A stretch of 64,000 nt of DNA from Nocardioides daphniae (lineage in GTDB: Bacteria > Actinomycetota > Actinomycetes > Propionibacteriales > Nocardioidaceae): the NCBI RefSeq assembly GCF_004777465.1, contig NZ_CP038462.1:2542001-2606000 (forward strand). The letters are read 5' to 3'. This document shows positions 6,979 through 18,100 of this stretch, in pieces (position 1 is the stretch's first letter; every line of letters begins with the position of its first letter). A model generated the notes under the pieces. It ran no database searches. It was not told the DNA's origin and worked only from the letters and a program-made list of their open reading frames with translations. The position numbers were made by a program, and so were the translations under genes.

Positions 6979-9038
6979 TCACCCGTCGGCGAGCAGCGCG
7001 AAGAGCTCTTCCCCGTACTGCTCGACCTTCTTCGGGCCGACCCCCGAGATCTTCAGCAGGGCCGCGTCGGACTGCGGCTTGTGCTCGGCGATCAGCTGGA
7101 GCGTGGTGTCGCGAAGACGACGTACGGCGGCACCTCGTCGTCGGCCGCACGGGCCTTGCGCCAGGCGCGCAGCTCCTCGAAGAGCGCCTCGTCGTACGTC
7201 GCGGGGCACAGGTCACAGCGACCCACCTTCTTCTCCGCCGCGGTGCTCAGCGGGCGGTTGCAGACCCGGCAGTGCCGACCCTTCGCCGGGCCCTTGCGCC
7301 GCAGCGTACGGGTGCCGGCTCCGGCGGAGTCGTCACCCTCCCCCACCACCGAGTCGAGGAAGCGGGAACGGTTGCGGTTGCCCTTGCCGCCGGGGTTGCG
7401 GGCGTAGGCCCAGCTCAACGACAGGTGCTCGCGGGCTCGGGTGAGGCCGACGTAGAAGAGCCGTCGCTCCTCCTCGACCTCGGCCGGCGTCTTCGCGTAG
7501 ATGATCGGCATGGTGCCCTCGACCAGGCCGACGAGGAAGACCGCGTCCCACTCGAGCCCCTTGGCGGTGTGCAGGGTCGCCAGCGTGACACCCTCCGCGA
7601 CCGGGGCGTGCTGCTCGGCGGCCCGGCGGTCCATCTCGTCGACGAAGGCGCCGAGGTCGTGGCCGGACTCGGTCGCGAAGGCGACGGCCTGGTCGACCAG
7701 GGCCTGCCACGACTCCCACTGGTCACGGGTCTGGCCGCGCGAGGCGGGCGGCGTGGTCGACCAGCCGAGCCCGGACAGGGTGGCGCGCACGGTGTCGAGC
7801 ATGTCCTCACCGGCCTCGCCGGAGCGGGCGGCACCACGCAGCAACGTGACGGCCTTGCGCACCTCGGGCCGCTCGAAGAAGCGGGCGGCGCCGCGCACGA
7901 CGTACGGCACGCCCTTGTCGGCGAAGGCGTCCTCGAAGTTCTCGGTCTGGGCGTTGATGCGGGTGAGCACGGCGATCTCACGGGCGGGGAGCCCGCCCGC
8001 GATCAGGGCGGCGACCCGCTCCGCGACCGCGGTGGCCTCGGCGACCTCGTCGCTGTGCCCGGTCGCGGTGATCTCCGGCCCGGCCGGACGCTGGGCCCGC
8101 AGCCGGACCCCCTGGCTCCCCGTCCCGGCGAGGACGGCGTTGGCCGCCTCGACGATCTGCGGCGTCGAGCGGTAGTTGCGCACCAGCTCCACCGAGGTGG
8201 CCTGCGGGTGGCGGTCGGTGAAGGAGCGCAGGTAGGAGGCGTCGGCACCGGCGAACGAGTAGATCGTCTGCGCCGGGTCGCCGACCACGCAGATCTCTTC
8301 ACGCCCACCCAGCCAGAGGTCGAGCAGCGCCGACTGCAGCGGCGAGACGTCCTGGAACTCGTCGACCACGAACCACTTGTACTGCCGGCGCACCTGCGCC
8401 GAGACCCGCTCGTCGTCGGCCAGCAGGCCAGCGGTCCAGAGCAGGACGTCCTCCATGTCCATCCGGCCCGCGTTGCGCTTGACCTCCTCGTAGGCCTCGT
8501 AGACGTGGCCCACGGTGGTCGGGTCGACGTCGCCCAGCTGGCGACCGCGCCGGATCGCGGCGACCGCGTAGCCGTCGGGCGAGACGTTGGAGACCTTGGC
8601 CCACTCGATCTCGGAGGCCAGGTCGCGCAGCAGCGCCTGGTCGGAGGCGATCCGCTGGCGGCGGGCGGCACTGGCGAGCATGCCGAGCTTGGACGCGGTG
8701 AGCTCGGGCAGCTCGCGGCCGTGGACCCTGGGCCAGAAGAATCGCAGCTGGCGCAGGGCGGCGGAGTGGAACGTGCGCGCCTGGACGCCCCCGGCGCCCA
8801 GGGTGCGCAACCGCGTACGCATCTCGCCTGCGGCCCGGGCGGTGAAGGTGACGGCCAGGACCTCGCCGGGCGCGTAGAGGCCGCTGGCCACCCCGTAGGC
8901 GATCCTGTGCGTGATCGCCCGCGTCTTGCCGGTGCCGGCGCCGGCGAGCACCCGGACGGGGCCGCGCAGCGCCTCGGCGACCCGTCGCTGCTCGGGGTCG
9001 AGGGCGACCAACAGGTCGTCGGGGGTCACTGGCGTCAC
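6979..9038 (-). CDS. uvrD2: ATP-dependent DNA helicase UvrD2 (apparent frameshift near 7108)
   Basis: An SF1A helicase of about 686 residues: Walker A GAGTGKT (33-39), DEFQDVSPLQ, GDPAQTIYSFAGA, the LHTAKGLEWDAVFLVG motif and YVGLTRAREHLSLSW. A four-cysteine motif follows (CRVCNRP ... CDLCP), then an HRDC domain (TTLQLIAEHKPQSD ... LKISGVGPKKVEQYG). The HRDC part is in the next frame; restoring one G after PPYVVFA rejoins it. The tetracysteine plus HRDC layout is diagnostic of actinobacterial UvrD2, a DNA-dependent ATPase in genome maintenance. It lies next to whiB7, as in mycobacteria. Confidence 0.92.
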
Positions 9039-9172
9039 TGCTCCTGCGGGTCTCGTGCTGACGGGTCGAGCCTAGACGTCACCGACGACAGTCCTGCGTG
9101 CGCCTGTGGAGGAGCAGGAGCCGGCGCCGGGACGGGCCTTCGCCCCGCGCCGAAACCCGGCACCATGACGCC

Positions 9173-9636
9173 ATGGACCTACGCATCTCGCCCGCCGACT
9201 TCGACGACCTGGCCCTGCCGGCGTTCCTCACCGACCACCTGGCGGAGCTGGAGCCGACCGCGCCTGCCGAGAGCAGGCACGCGCTGGACCTCGACGGGTT
9301 GCGCGCCCCGGGCGTACGTCTCTGGGTCGCCCACGCCGACGGCCCGCTGGTCGCCACCGGCGCGACGGCTGCGCTGGCGGAGCCGGGGCACGAGGAGGTC
9401 AAGAGCATGCGGATCGCACCCAGCCATCGCGGGCGCGGCGTGGCCCGGCGGATGGTGGAGCACCTGGTGCGCGACGCCCGGGCTCGCGGCGTCACCCGCC
9501 TGTGGCTGGGACCGGGAGCATGGAGTTCTTCGTGCCCGCGCGCTCGCTCCACGCCACGGTGGGCTTCGAGCCCTGCGGCCCCTACGGCTCCTACACCGAC
9601 GACCCGAACAGCTTCTTCATGACGCTGGCTCTCTGA
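9173..9636 (+). CDS. GNAT family N-acetyltransferase (apparent frameshift near 9515)
   Basis: About 153 residues after repair. The acetyl-CoA-binding motif A is visible as VKSMRIAPSHRGRGVARRMVEHLV (R-G-R-G-V-A loop), and the region after the break reads GTGSMEFFVPARSLHATVGFEPC and ends FFMTLAL, a typical GNAT C-terminus. One base is missing around LWLG. The start ATG 9173 (MDLRISPADFDDL) matches common GNAT starts. The substrate is unknown. It is divergent from uvrD2 and convergent with the VanZ gene. Confidence 0.8.
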
Positions 9637-9653
9637 GGAGATGCGGGGCCGGG

Positions 9654-10170
9654 TCAGGACGCGTCGGCGCTCACCAGCTCCGGCCCACGGTCGCCGGAGA
9701 ACCGGTGGTGGAGCTTCAGCGCGACCAAGGCCAGGAGGGCGCCCAGCGCGGCGCCGATGGTGTTGGAGACCCAGTCGTTGGTCGAGCAGGAGCGCCCCAG
9801 CGCGGGCACCACGGCCTGCACGGCCTCGATGAGGAGCGACGCGCCGCTGGCTCCCAGCAACGCGACGACGGGACGGCGCAGCAGCACCCCCAGCAGCAGC
9901 ACCACGGGGACGAAGAGGATCACGTTGGCGACCAGCTCGACCGCACCGAGGGTCGGGACCGACCACTCCACGAAGCAGCCGCGCTCCAGGTCGCGGCTCG
10001 TCGGCACCAGCGTCAGCGCCGTCAGCACGACCAGGGCCAGTCCCAGCAGGACCCCCGTGGTCCGACGACGGTCGACCAGCCAGGCCCCCACGAAGCGGGC
10101 CGAGCACGACCAGGGCCGCCAGGGTCACGGTGGTGAGCCAAGGATGTTCGACAAGGATCGTGGAGAGCAC
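9654..10170 (-). CDS. VanZ family membrane protein (apparent frameshift near 10095)
   Basis: About 172 residues with four or five hydrophobic segments: LTTVTLAALVVLGPL, VLLGLALVVLTALTLVP, VANVILFVPVVLLLGVLL and NTIGAALGALLALVAL. The VanZ signature NVILFVP and the C-terminal SNTIGAALGA are clear. The first membrane segment, starting at ATG 10170, is one frame away; removing one T joins it to VGAWLVDRRRTTG. VanZ-like proteins are integral membrane proteins, some linked to glycopeptide tolerance; the role here is unknown. Confidence 0.8.
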
Positions 10171-10299
10171 CGGCGTACGTTACGACGGGCAGCAGACGCG
10201 TCGGGGAATCGGGGACGCGCCCGTACTGTTCCCCCCAGACGGAGCGAGGCAGCCGTACGGGCTTCCCGCTCGCCACCCCGTCCCAGCAGAGGAGTTCGT

Positions 10300-10554
10300 G
10301 TGAGCGCCGAGGCCCAGTTCACCATGTACAGCACGCCGTGGTGCGGCTACTGCCACCGCCTGAAGAGCCAGCTCGACCGCGAGGGCATCCCCTTCGAGGT
10401 CGTCGACATCGAGCGGGTCCCGGAGGCGGCGAAGCTGGTCGAGGAGGCCAACGGCGGCAACCAGACGGTGCCGACCCTCGTCTACTCCGACGGCAGCGCG
10501 CAGACGAACCCGAGCCTGGCCCAGGTCAAGGAGAAGCTGGCCTCGCTCGCCTGA
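10300..10554 (+). CDS. mycoredoxin / glutaredoxin-like protein
   Basis: 84 residues with a thioredoxin fold. The active site is CGYC in MYSTPWCGYCHRLK, followed by the cis-proline segment QTVPTLVYSDG. The CGYC motif and the neighbourhood (Rv3198A between uvrD2 and nudC) identify it as mycoredoxin-1-like, which reduces protein-mycothiol mixed disulfides using mycothiol. The start is GTG 10300 with AGAGGAG upstream; the later ATG 10324 would remove the first beta strand. It is cytoplasmic. Confidence 0.9.
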   Translation: MSAEAQFTMYSTPWCGYCHRLKSQLDREGIPFEVVDIERVPEAAKLVEEANGGNQTVPTLVYSDGSAQTNPSLAQVKEKLASLA

Positions 10555-10581
10555 GCGCGACGCTGATGAGCCGGTGAGGAC

Positions 10582-11541
10582 TCAGCGGCGCCAGACGTCC
10601 CCGCCGGGCAACGGCCCGCCGTGGAAGGCGGTCAGCAGCGACGCCGAGATGGAGACGCTGCGCGGCACCGTGAGGGTGCCGTCCTCGAGGCCGGCGCGCA
10701 GCTGCGCGCGGGTGAACCAGCGGGCGTCCTCGATCTCGGCGCCGTCGACGTGGATCTCGCGTGAGGTCGCGCGGCCCGTGAAGGCGACCATCAGGCTCGC
10801 CGGGAGCGGCCACGGCTGGGAGCCGAAGTAGGAGACCTCACCCACGCGTACGCCCGTCTCCTCGTAGGTCTCGCGGCGCACGGCGTCCTCCAGGGTCTCC
10901 CCCGGCTCGCAGAAGCCCGCCAACGACGACCACTGCGTGGCGGGCCACTTCGCCTGCCGGCCCAGCAGCACGGCCTCGTCGTCGCTGCCCGGCTCGCCGA
11001 CGGTGATCGTCATGATCACCGCCGGGTCGGTGCGGGGGAACTGCGAGCGGCCGCAGTCGCCGCACCGCAGCTCGTGGCCGGCGGCGTACGACGTCAGCCC
11101 ACCACCGCAGCGGGGACAGAACCGGTGGGAGCGGCGCCACTCCGCGAGCCCGATGGCGTGGAAGAGCCACGGCGCCTCGTCGGCCGCGGTCTCGTCGCCG
11201 GGGGCCAGCAGGCCGAAGAGCCCACGCAGGCCGACCCAGTCGTCGGTGCCCCCGACGACGTCGTCGCGCTCGGCGAGCAGCGCAAACCGCGTACGTCCGT
11301 CGCGCTGCCCCAGCAGCAGCCGCTCGCCGTGCGGGGCCAGGGCGGCCGCCTCGGTGGGCGTGAGCCACGGAACCGTGCCACCGGTGGCGTCGACGCGTCC
11401 CCCGGAGACCACCAGCACACGGGTGGCCGGGTCGGCCCACTGCTCGTCGAGCCAGGCCGCGTCGGTGCGGTGCAGGGCTTCACGGTTGTGGGCCCGCACC
11501 GACAGGGCCACGTGCGGGAGGGACTGCTCGTCGCGGCTCAC
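10582..11541 (-). CDS. nudC: NAD+ diphosphatase / RNA-deNADding NUDIX hydrolase
   Basis: 319 residues with the full NudC layout: an N-terminal domain, a zinc ribbon (FCPRCGGG ... CGDCGRSQFPR), the Nudix box GFCEPGETLEDAVRRETYEETGV, and the NADH-pyrophosphatase signature SQPWPLP. It hydrolyses NAD(H) to NMN(H) and AMP and removes NAD caps from RNA. All catalytic glutamates of the Nudix box are present. It converges on the mycoredoxin gene, an arrangement also found in mycobacteria (Rv3199c). Confidence 0.93.
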   Translation of the reverse strand: MSRDEQSLPHVALSVRAHNREALHRTDAAWLDEQWADPATRVLVVSGGRVDATGGTVPWLTPTEAAALAPHGERLLLGQRDGRTRFALLAERDDVVGGTDDWVGLRGLFGLLAPGDETAADEAPWLFHAIGLAEWRRSHRFCPRCGGGLTSYAAGHELRCGDCGRSQFPRTDPAVIMTITVGEPGSDDEAVLLGRQAKWPATQWSSLAGFCEPGETLEDAVRRETYEETGVRVGEVSYFGSQPWPLPASLMVAFTGRATSREIHVDGAEIEDARWFTRAQLRAGLEDGTLTVPRSVSISASLLTAFHGGPLPGGDVWRR

Positions 11542-11635
11542 ACGGCGACCCTACTGGCGCGCTGCACGGACCTGCGTTGGCCGGCGCTGACCTGCCCTGG
11601 CCGGCGCTGGCCGGGTGAGTGTCGGCGGACGCGGG

Positions 11636-11641
11636 TAGGTT
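11636..11641 (+). promoter_or_regulatory. -10 element for leaderless deoD transcript
   Basis: TAGGTT lies 6 bases before ATG 11648 and no Shine-Dalgarno is present, so the mRNA probably starts at the ATG. Confidence 0.45.
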
Positions 11642-11647
11642 GCCGGG

Positions 11648-12367
11648 ATGAGCACGCACATCGGAGCCGACCCCGGTCAGATCGCCCCCACCGTCCTCTT
11701 CCCGGGCGACCCGCTGCGGGCGAAGTGGATCGCGGAGACGTTCCTCGACGACGCCACCTGCTACTCCCAGGTGCGCGGGATGCTCGGCTTCACCGGCACC
11801 TGGAACGGCACCCCCGTCTCGGTGCAGGGCTCCGGGATGGGCCAGCCGTCGATGGCCATCTACGCCAACGAGCTCTTCCGCGACTACGACGTGCAGTCGC
11901 TGATCCGGGTCGGCTCGTGCGGCGCACTGACCGAGAAGGTGGCGATCCGCGACGTCGTGCTCGCCTCCGGCGCCTGCACCGACTCCTCCAAGAACACCCA
12001 CCGCTTCAGCGGCTACGACTATGCCCCCGTCGCAGACTTCGGGCTGCTGCGCGCCGCCCACGACGCGGCGGCCGAGATGGATGGGGTCACCACCCACGTG
12101 GGGCTGATCTTCTCCAGCGACTCCTTCTACTCGCCGCGCCCCGAGCTGATGAAGGCCCAGGTCGAGCACGGCGTGCTGGCGGTCGAGATGGAGGCGAGCG
12201 CGCTCTACACGCTGGCCGCGCAGTACGGCCGTCGCGCCCTGGCGATCTGTACGGTCTCGGACCACATCGTGACGGGCGAGGAGACCACCGCCCAGGAGCG
12301 GGAGCAGACCTTCGCGGCGATGGTCGAGATCGCCCTGCGGGCCGGCCTCTCCCCCCACCTGGCCTGA
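11648..12367 (+). CDS. deoD: DeoD-type purine-nucleoside phosphorylase
   Basis: 239 residues, full length for the hexameric NP-I family. Diagnostic segments are VLFPGDPLRAKWIAE, GSGMGQPSMAIYANEL, RVGSCGAL, IFSSDSFY, the ribose-contact VEMEASALY and CTVSDHI with the catalytic Asp. It catalyses reversible phosphorolysis of purine (deoxy)nucleosides in purine salvage. It is divergent from nudC and probably leaderless. Confidence 0.95.
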   Translation: MSTHIGADPGQIAPTVLFPGDPLRAKWIAETFLDDATCYSQVRGMLGFTGTWNGTPVSVQGSGMGQPSMAIYANELFRDYDVQSLIRVGSCGALTEKVAIRDVVLASGACTDSSKNTHRFSGYDYAPVADFGLLRAAHDAAAEMDGVTTHVGLIFSSDSFYSPRPELMKAQVEHGVLAVEMEASALYTLAAQYGRRALAICTVSDHIVTGEETTAQEREQTFAAMVEIALRAGLSPHLA

Positions 12368-12414
12368 CCTCCCACCCAGGGTCGTCCCACTGCTGGCGCA
12401 CCGGGTTCCGGTGA

Positions 12415-12675
12415 TCACCGGGGTCGCGTGAGCGCCTCAGAACCACCACGACGAGACGACGGGCCGGAGTCGTAGGTGCAGGTGAAGCCCGACCGGCCCC
12501 AGGCGTATGTCACCGACTCCGACGCACCGTCGGTGGTGCAGGCCGCCTCCATGCGCCACCACCCGAGGCGGAGGTAGGCACACGTCGCGGCCAGGAGGAG
12601 CGTCACGGCCAGCAGGGCGAAGAGCCACGGGCGCAGCCGGCGCCGGGCGGTGCGAACAGGGGCGGCGGTCGACAT
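12415..12675 (-). CDS. small single-pass membrane protein
   Basis: 86 residues from ATG 12675: a basic N-terminus (MSTAAPVRTARRRLRP), one membrane helix (WLFALLAVTLLLAATCAYLRL) and an extracytoplasmic tail with two cysteines (ACTTDGASESVTYAWGRSGFTCTYDSG) that may form a disulfide. Similar short tails occur in many actinobacterial small membrane proteins of unknown function. It is convergent with deoD. Confidence 0.6.
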   Translation of the reverse strand: MSTAAPVRTARRRLRPWLFALLAVTLLLAATCAYLRLGWWRMEAACTTDGASESVTYAWGRSGFTCTYDSGPSSRRGGSEALTRPR

Positions 12676-12783
12676 GCCCCCTGTTCTCCCACAGCTCGGT
12701 CGTGCTCGGGTGGGGACGACGTGAAGATCCCGTGCAGGTAGATGGGGAGCGCCTTGTCCTGACGGGGCGCAGCGGCGCAGGCT

Positions 12784-13452
12784 GTGAGCATGACCGACCA
12801 CCAGCACGACCACGAGCACGACGCGGACGCGCCCGACTACTTCGAGGCGACGGGGTGGGAGGAGCGCTACGCCGGCGAGGAGAAGATCTGGAGCGGCGAG
12901 CCCAACCCCCAGCTCGTCGCGGAGGTCACGCCGCTGACGCCGGGAACCGCGCTCGACGTGGGCTGCGGCGAGGGCGGCGACGTGATCTGGCTGGCCCAGC
13001 ACGGCTGGCAGGTGACGGGGGCGGACTTCTCGGCCAACGGGTTGGCGCGCGCCGCTCGGCACGCGGAGGAGGCGGGCGTCGCCGACAACACCGACTGGTG
13101 GCAGGTCGACGCCCGTGAGTTCGACGCCGGCGGGCGTCAGTGGGACCTGGTCACCACGCACTTCCTGCACCCGCCGGCCGGCGGCATGGTCGAGGTCGTG
13201 AGCAGGCTGGTCGACGCGGTGGCGCCGGGCGGTCACCTGCTGGTGGTGGGGCACGCTCCGACCGACGACCACGGCCACCAGCTCACCGGGCCGCAGCACG
13301 AGGCGATGTTCCGGGCCCGTGACCTGCTGCCCGCCCTGCCGGAGAACTTCGAGGTCTTCGTGGTGCAGCAGCGGCCCCGGGTCGTGACCCGCGACGGCGT
13401 ACGCATGGAGATCGAGGACTCGACCCTGCTGGCGCGCCGCGTGGGCCTGTGA
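12784..13452 (+). CDS. class I SAM-dependent methyltransferase
   Basis: About 222 residues with a Rossmann fold: motif I LDVGCGEGGDVIWLAQHGW, then VTGADFSANGL, a D after the second strand and post-I APGGHLLVVGHAP. The N-terminus is His- and Asp-rich (MTDHQHDHEHDAD). GTG 12784 and ATG 12790 are both possible starts. Tellurite-resistance-like and thiopurine-like methyltransferases share this pattern; the substrate is unknown. It is convergent with the polymerase gene 4 bp away. Confidence 0.82.
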   Translation: MSMTDHQHDHEHDADAPDYFEATGWEERYAGEEKIWSGEPNPQLVAEVTPLTPGTALDVGCGEGGDVIWLAQHGWQVTGADFSANGLARAARHAEEAGVADNTDWWQVDAREFDAGGRQWDLVTTHFLHPPAGGMVEVVSRLVDAVAPGGHLLVVGHAPTDDHGHQLTGPQHEAMFRARDLLPALPENFEVFVVQQRPRVVTRDGVRMEIEDSTLLARRVGL

Positions 13453-13456
13453 GCCT

Positions 13457-15141
13457 TCAGCCCTCGACGGACTGGGTGGGCAGGACCGGCTCCTCGTCGG
13501 TCTCGGCGGCGGGTGAGGACTTGCCTGCCTCGGCGTAGGAGCGGACGACCGAGGCACTGAGCGGGAAGTCGATGCTCAGCTCGCGGAAGACCAAGGCCGA
13601 CGCGGTCGCTGCGGCTTCCCGGGCTGCCGCAACCACCTGCTCGGCCAGGTGGGCGGGCGTGTGGACGACGACCTCGTCGTGGAGGAAGAGCACCAGGTGC
13701 GGACGTGCCTGCAGCGGGCCGTGGGCGCCCAGCGCCCACAGCCGGTTGCGCAGGTCAGCGATCCAGCACAGCGCCCACTCGGCGCCGGTGCCCTGGACCA
13801 CGAAGTTGCGGGTGAAACGGCCGTACGCCCGGCGCCGGCTCGCCTCCCGCTCGACGTCGGCCTCCGCGTCGGCCCAGGCGTCGTCGACGCTCGGGGAGCC
13901 GCGGCCGAGCAGCGTACGCACCGTGCCCCCGCGCTCCCCCTCGTGCGCGGCGCGCTCGAGCAGCGCGAAGGCCTGCGGGTAGCGCCGGGTCAGCTCGGCG
14001 ACCATCCGGCCGCTCTCACCGCTGGTGGCGCCGTACATCGCGCCGAGCAGGCCGAGCTTGGCGTCGTTGCGGCCCGCGACGGCGCCGTCGTCGACCATCC
14101 CCTGGTAGAGGTCGGCACCGCGGGCCGCGTGGGCCAGCGCCCGGTCACCGCTCATCCCGGCCAGCACCCGCGGCTCCAGCTGGGAGACGTCGGTGACGAC
14201 CAGCGCCCAGCCGTCGTCGGCGATCGCGGCCGGGCGCACCAGGGCTGGGAAGGAGAGGGCCCCGCCCCCGTTGGACGACCAGCGGCCGGTGACCGAGCCG
14301 GCCGGTTGGTAGGTCGGGCGGAACCGGCCGCCGCTCGTCCACTCCTCGCTCCAGGCCCAGCCGTTGGTCTGGAAGAGGTGCGCGGCCTGCCGGTAGCGCA
14401 GCAGCGGTTCGACAGCCGGGTGGCGCAGCGCCCGCAGGGTGTGCGCGCGGGTGTCGGGCACCTCGAGCCCGGCCCGGCGAAGCGCGGCCAGCAGCTCGGG
14501 GTTGGAGTCGGGGTTGAGGCGTGGGGTGGCCAGGGCCTCGCGCACCCGGTCGGCCAGCTGCTCCAGCTTCTGCGGGCGGGCGCCCCGTGGCGGGCGGGGG
14601 CCGAGGACGTCCCTCAGCAGTGCCTCGTGCACGTCGTTGCGCCAGGGCATCCCGGCGTACGTCATCTCGGCGGCGACCAGTGCCCCGGCGGACTCCGCCG
14701 CGACGAGCAACCCCAGGCGCGTGGACTCCGGCGACTCGGCGACGGTGCGCAGCTGCCGGGCGTCCTCCAGGTCGGCGCGCAGCTGCTCGGTGGTGTCCTC
14801 GACGGCGAAGAGGCCGACCTCGGAGGCCACGCTCGGACCGAGCCGGTCCCACCGCTCGGACTGCTCCCCCGCCAGCAGCCGTTGGTCGGCTGCCGGGGCA
14901 CGGCGCAGGAGGGGTGGACCAGACGGAGGTCCTGGCACCGCGACACCCGTACGCCCGCGGCGAGGAGCTCGGGGTACCAACGGCCGGTGTCGTCCCAGAC
15001 CCACCTCGGCGCCTCGCGGCCCTCACGCTCCGCGACGTACGCCGGCAGGTCGTCGAGGCCGACCTCTCGGTGGCCCGCCTGCTCGGTGACGAGGACGCGC
15101 CCTCCCGGCAGGCGGGAGAGCTGGACGCGGGTCACGGGCAC
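13457..15141 (-). CDS. short family-A DNA polymerase with 3'-5' exonuclease-like N-domain (apparent frameshift near 14912)
   Basis: About 561 residues after repair. Polymerase motif A appears as VVTDVSQLEPRVLAGMSGD, the motif B helix as KLGLLGAMYG and motif C as LFLHDEVVVH, so the catalytic Asp and HDE residues are present. The N-terminal 200 residues keep the RNase-H-like layout (CQDLRLVHPLL) but I see no DxE exonuclease motif. There is no 5' nuclease domain. Actinobacterial homologues are annotated as bifunctional 3'-5' exonuclease/DNA polymerase. One C is missing in the run at 14908-14917. Its position beside adnBA suggests a repair role, by inference. Confidence 0.82.
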
Positions 15142-15190
15142 GATCCTCCCACCAGGAGCGGACGTGCCGGGCGCTGGTCGTCCGACCAGC

Positions 15191-18100
15191 TCAGAAGAGC
15201 ATCCCGGACTCCTCCGCCCGCGGGTCGGGACCGGAGTCGGGCACTGGGTCCGTCACTGGGTCAGGCACTGGGTCCGGCACAGGGTCCGGCCGCAGCAGGG
15301 CCGCCAGGTCGTCGCGGCCGGGCAGGTCGTCGAAGCGGACGGTGCGCCCGGTGCGTACGTAGTGGAAGGCCGCAACCACCTGGTCGACGGGCACCCCCGT
15401 GAGCTCCGCCCACGCCACCCGGTAGACGGCCAGCTGGAGCGGGTCGGCGGTCTCGTGGCGACTCGTCTTCCAGTCGACGACGAGGAACCGCTGGGGGTCG
15501 CCCTCGGTGTAGACGGCGTCGATACGCCCGCGCACGACCGTGCCGTCCAGCACCAACGAGAACGGCGCCTCGACGGCGTACGGGGCACGGTCGGCGAACT
15601 CGCCGGACTCGAAGGCCTTCTGCAGCGCCTCGAGGTCGGCGTCGTCGTCGATGTCGGCGTCGAAGCGGCCGGGAAGGTCGTCGGGGTCGAGCAGTCCCTG
15701 CTGGCCGAACCGTGCCTCGACCCAGGCGTGGAACCTGGTGCCGAACCTGGCCGCCGGGGCGGGCGGGCGGGGCATGGGTCGCAGCAGGTCGAGGGCGAAC
15801 GCCTCCGGGTCCTCCTGGAGCCGCATCAGCGCGGTCGCCGACAGTGAGGAGGGCACCGCGACCTCGACGCTCGTACGACGCTTGGCTCGCTCCTCGAGCA
15901 GCAGCCGCTCGATCTCCGCGTCCCACCGCTCCACGACCTCGGTGCCGCTCTCGCCCTCGGGCGTGACCGCCTCGGCCAGGGCCGCGCGGTCGTCGGCCTC
16001 CTCCGGGTCGGCCGCCAGCACGCGGCGGGCAGCCTCCTCACGCCGCACCCGCTGCTCGCTGCGGTCGCGCGAGGGCCACTCGACCCGCTGCACCTCCTCG
16101 AGGGCGGGGTGGGGCTCCTCCTCTGCGGGCGCGTACCAGGGAGCGAGGTCGACGCCCCAGCGCTGCTCCATCTCGCGCACGGTCTCCAGGTAGGGCGACG
16201 GGGCGAGCGGCTTCTGCCGGGTGCCCCAGACGTGGCTGCTGACGACGAACTCGTGCCGGGCCCGGGTGAAGGCCACGTAGCCGAGGCGCAGCTCCTCCAT
16301 CTCGTGGTGGGCCTTCGCCTCCTCCTTGAGCGCGGCCAGGCCTTCGGCCGACCGCTCCTCCAGCTGGGGCACGGAGGCCGCGTCGCCGCGCAGGCGGGAC
16401 GGCAGCTCGTGGCAGACGGTGGTCCACTGCGAGCGGGCGGTCTTGCTGGGGAAGCGCTCCGCGGCGACGCCGATCATGAAGACGACGTCGTACTCCAACC
16501 CCTTGGAGCGGTGCACCGTCAGCAGCTTGACCGAGTCGGACTCGCTCGGCGGCGCCAGGTCGAGGCCACCGCCGGCGTCGTCCTCCACGGCCAGCCAGGC
16601 GTTGAGCGCGGGCAGGGTGACGGTGCCGTCGACCGCCTGGAACTCGGCGACCGCCTTGACGAAGAGGTCGAGGTTCTCGCGGCGCGCGGTCGTGGCCGGC
16701 GAGGTGGAGGAGGAGAGCTCGATGTCGAGCCCGGTGACGTCGATGATCCGACGCAGCAGGTCGAGCAACGGCTCGCCCACGTAGCTGCGCAGGTGCTCGA
16801 GCTCGGAGGCCAGGCGGGCGAACCGCTCCAGCGCCTCGGCGGAGTAGGGCAGGTCGCCCGGGGACTCCAGGGCCTCGTTGAGCGAGGAGAGCTCGGTCGG
16901 GTCGGCGCCGGCGACCGAGTCGGAGAGCTGCTCGGCCAAGGAGCGTTGGTCGTCGTCGACCCACTGCCCCTTCGCCAGCTCGGTCGAGCGCCGACCCAGC
17001 AGGGCGAGGTCACGGACGCCGATCTCCCAGCGGGGGCCCGCCAGCAGGGTGAGCAGGGAGGCGTTGTCGGTGACGTCCTCCAGCAGGCTGAGCGTGGCGA
17101 CCACCTGGGCCACCTCGGGCAACCGGATCAGTCCGCCCAGGCCGACGATCTCGACCGGGATGCCCGCCGCACTCAGGGCGTCGTAGGCGTCGGCGCCTTC
17201 CTTGTTGGTGCGCACCAGCACACCGATCTCGCGCCACGACGACTCGGCCTTCTCGTCCAGGGCGCGCGCGTCGTCGAACCGCTTCTCCAGGCGGGCGCGC
17301 CTGGCCTCGTCGCGGGCTGCGGCCCGGATCCGGTCGTGGGCCGCCTCCACCTCGCACGCCAGCCAGTCGAGCTCGTCGGCGGTGGTGCGGTGCACCACGG
17401 AGCGGACCACGCCCTCCTCGGCGCCGGGCTTCCACTCCAGCGGCTCCACGAGGCCGGCCTGCTCCCGCAGCAGCGGGGTCGCCAGGACGTTGGCGACGTC
17501 GAGGATGCGGCGGTCGGAACGTCGGTTGACCGTGAGGGAGAAACGGGCGGACGGGGTGCCGTCAGCCTGCGGGAACTGCTCGCGGAACTGGGCGATGTTG
17601 GCGACGGAGGCGCCGCGCCAGCCGTAGATGGCCTGGTTGGGGTCACCCACCGCGGTGACCGCGTGGCCTCGGCCGGAGGCCGCGTCGGGACCGCTGAAGA
17701 GCGGGCGAGCAGCAGCGCCTGGGCGACCGAGGTGTCCTGGTACTCGTCGAGCAGCACGACCTTGTACTTGGCACGCTCGGCGGCAGCCACCTCGGGGAAC
17801 TCGTCGGCGATGCGGCAGGCGCCGGCGATCTGGTCGGAGAAGTCCATCAACCGGTAGCGGGCCTTGGCCTCGCGGTAGGCCTCGACCAGGTCGAGCAGCT
17901 CGCGGCGCTGGTCCATCTTCTCGAGGACCTTGCGCACCTCGGTCTGCTTGGTCTTCGTGCGTGGCTGTCGCTCCAGGTCGGCCAGCTCGGCGGCGAAGAT
18001 CGGCCGTTCGTGCGACTGGAAGGCCCGCACCTGGGCCGGCGTGACGAGGTGCTCGCTCATCGCCCCGTCCAGGGCGAGCAGCCAGCTGATCACGGTGGGC

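Noticed and set aside
7272..10136. A 954-codon plus-strand frame opposite uvrD2
   Set aside because: Low-complexity composition without motifs; uvrD2 helicase motifs on the minus strand are unmistakable.
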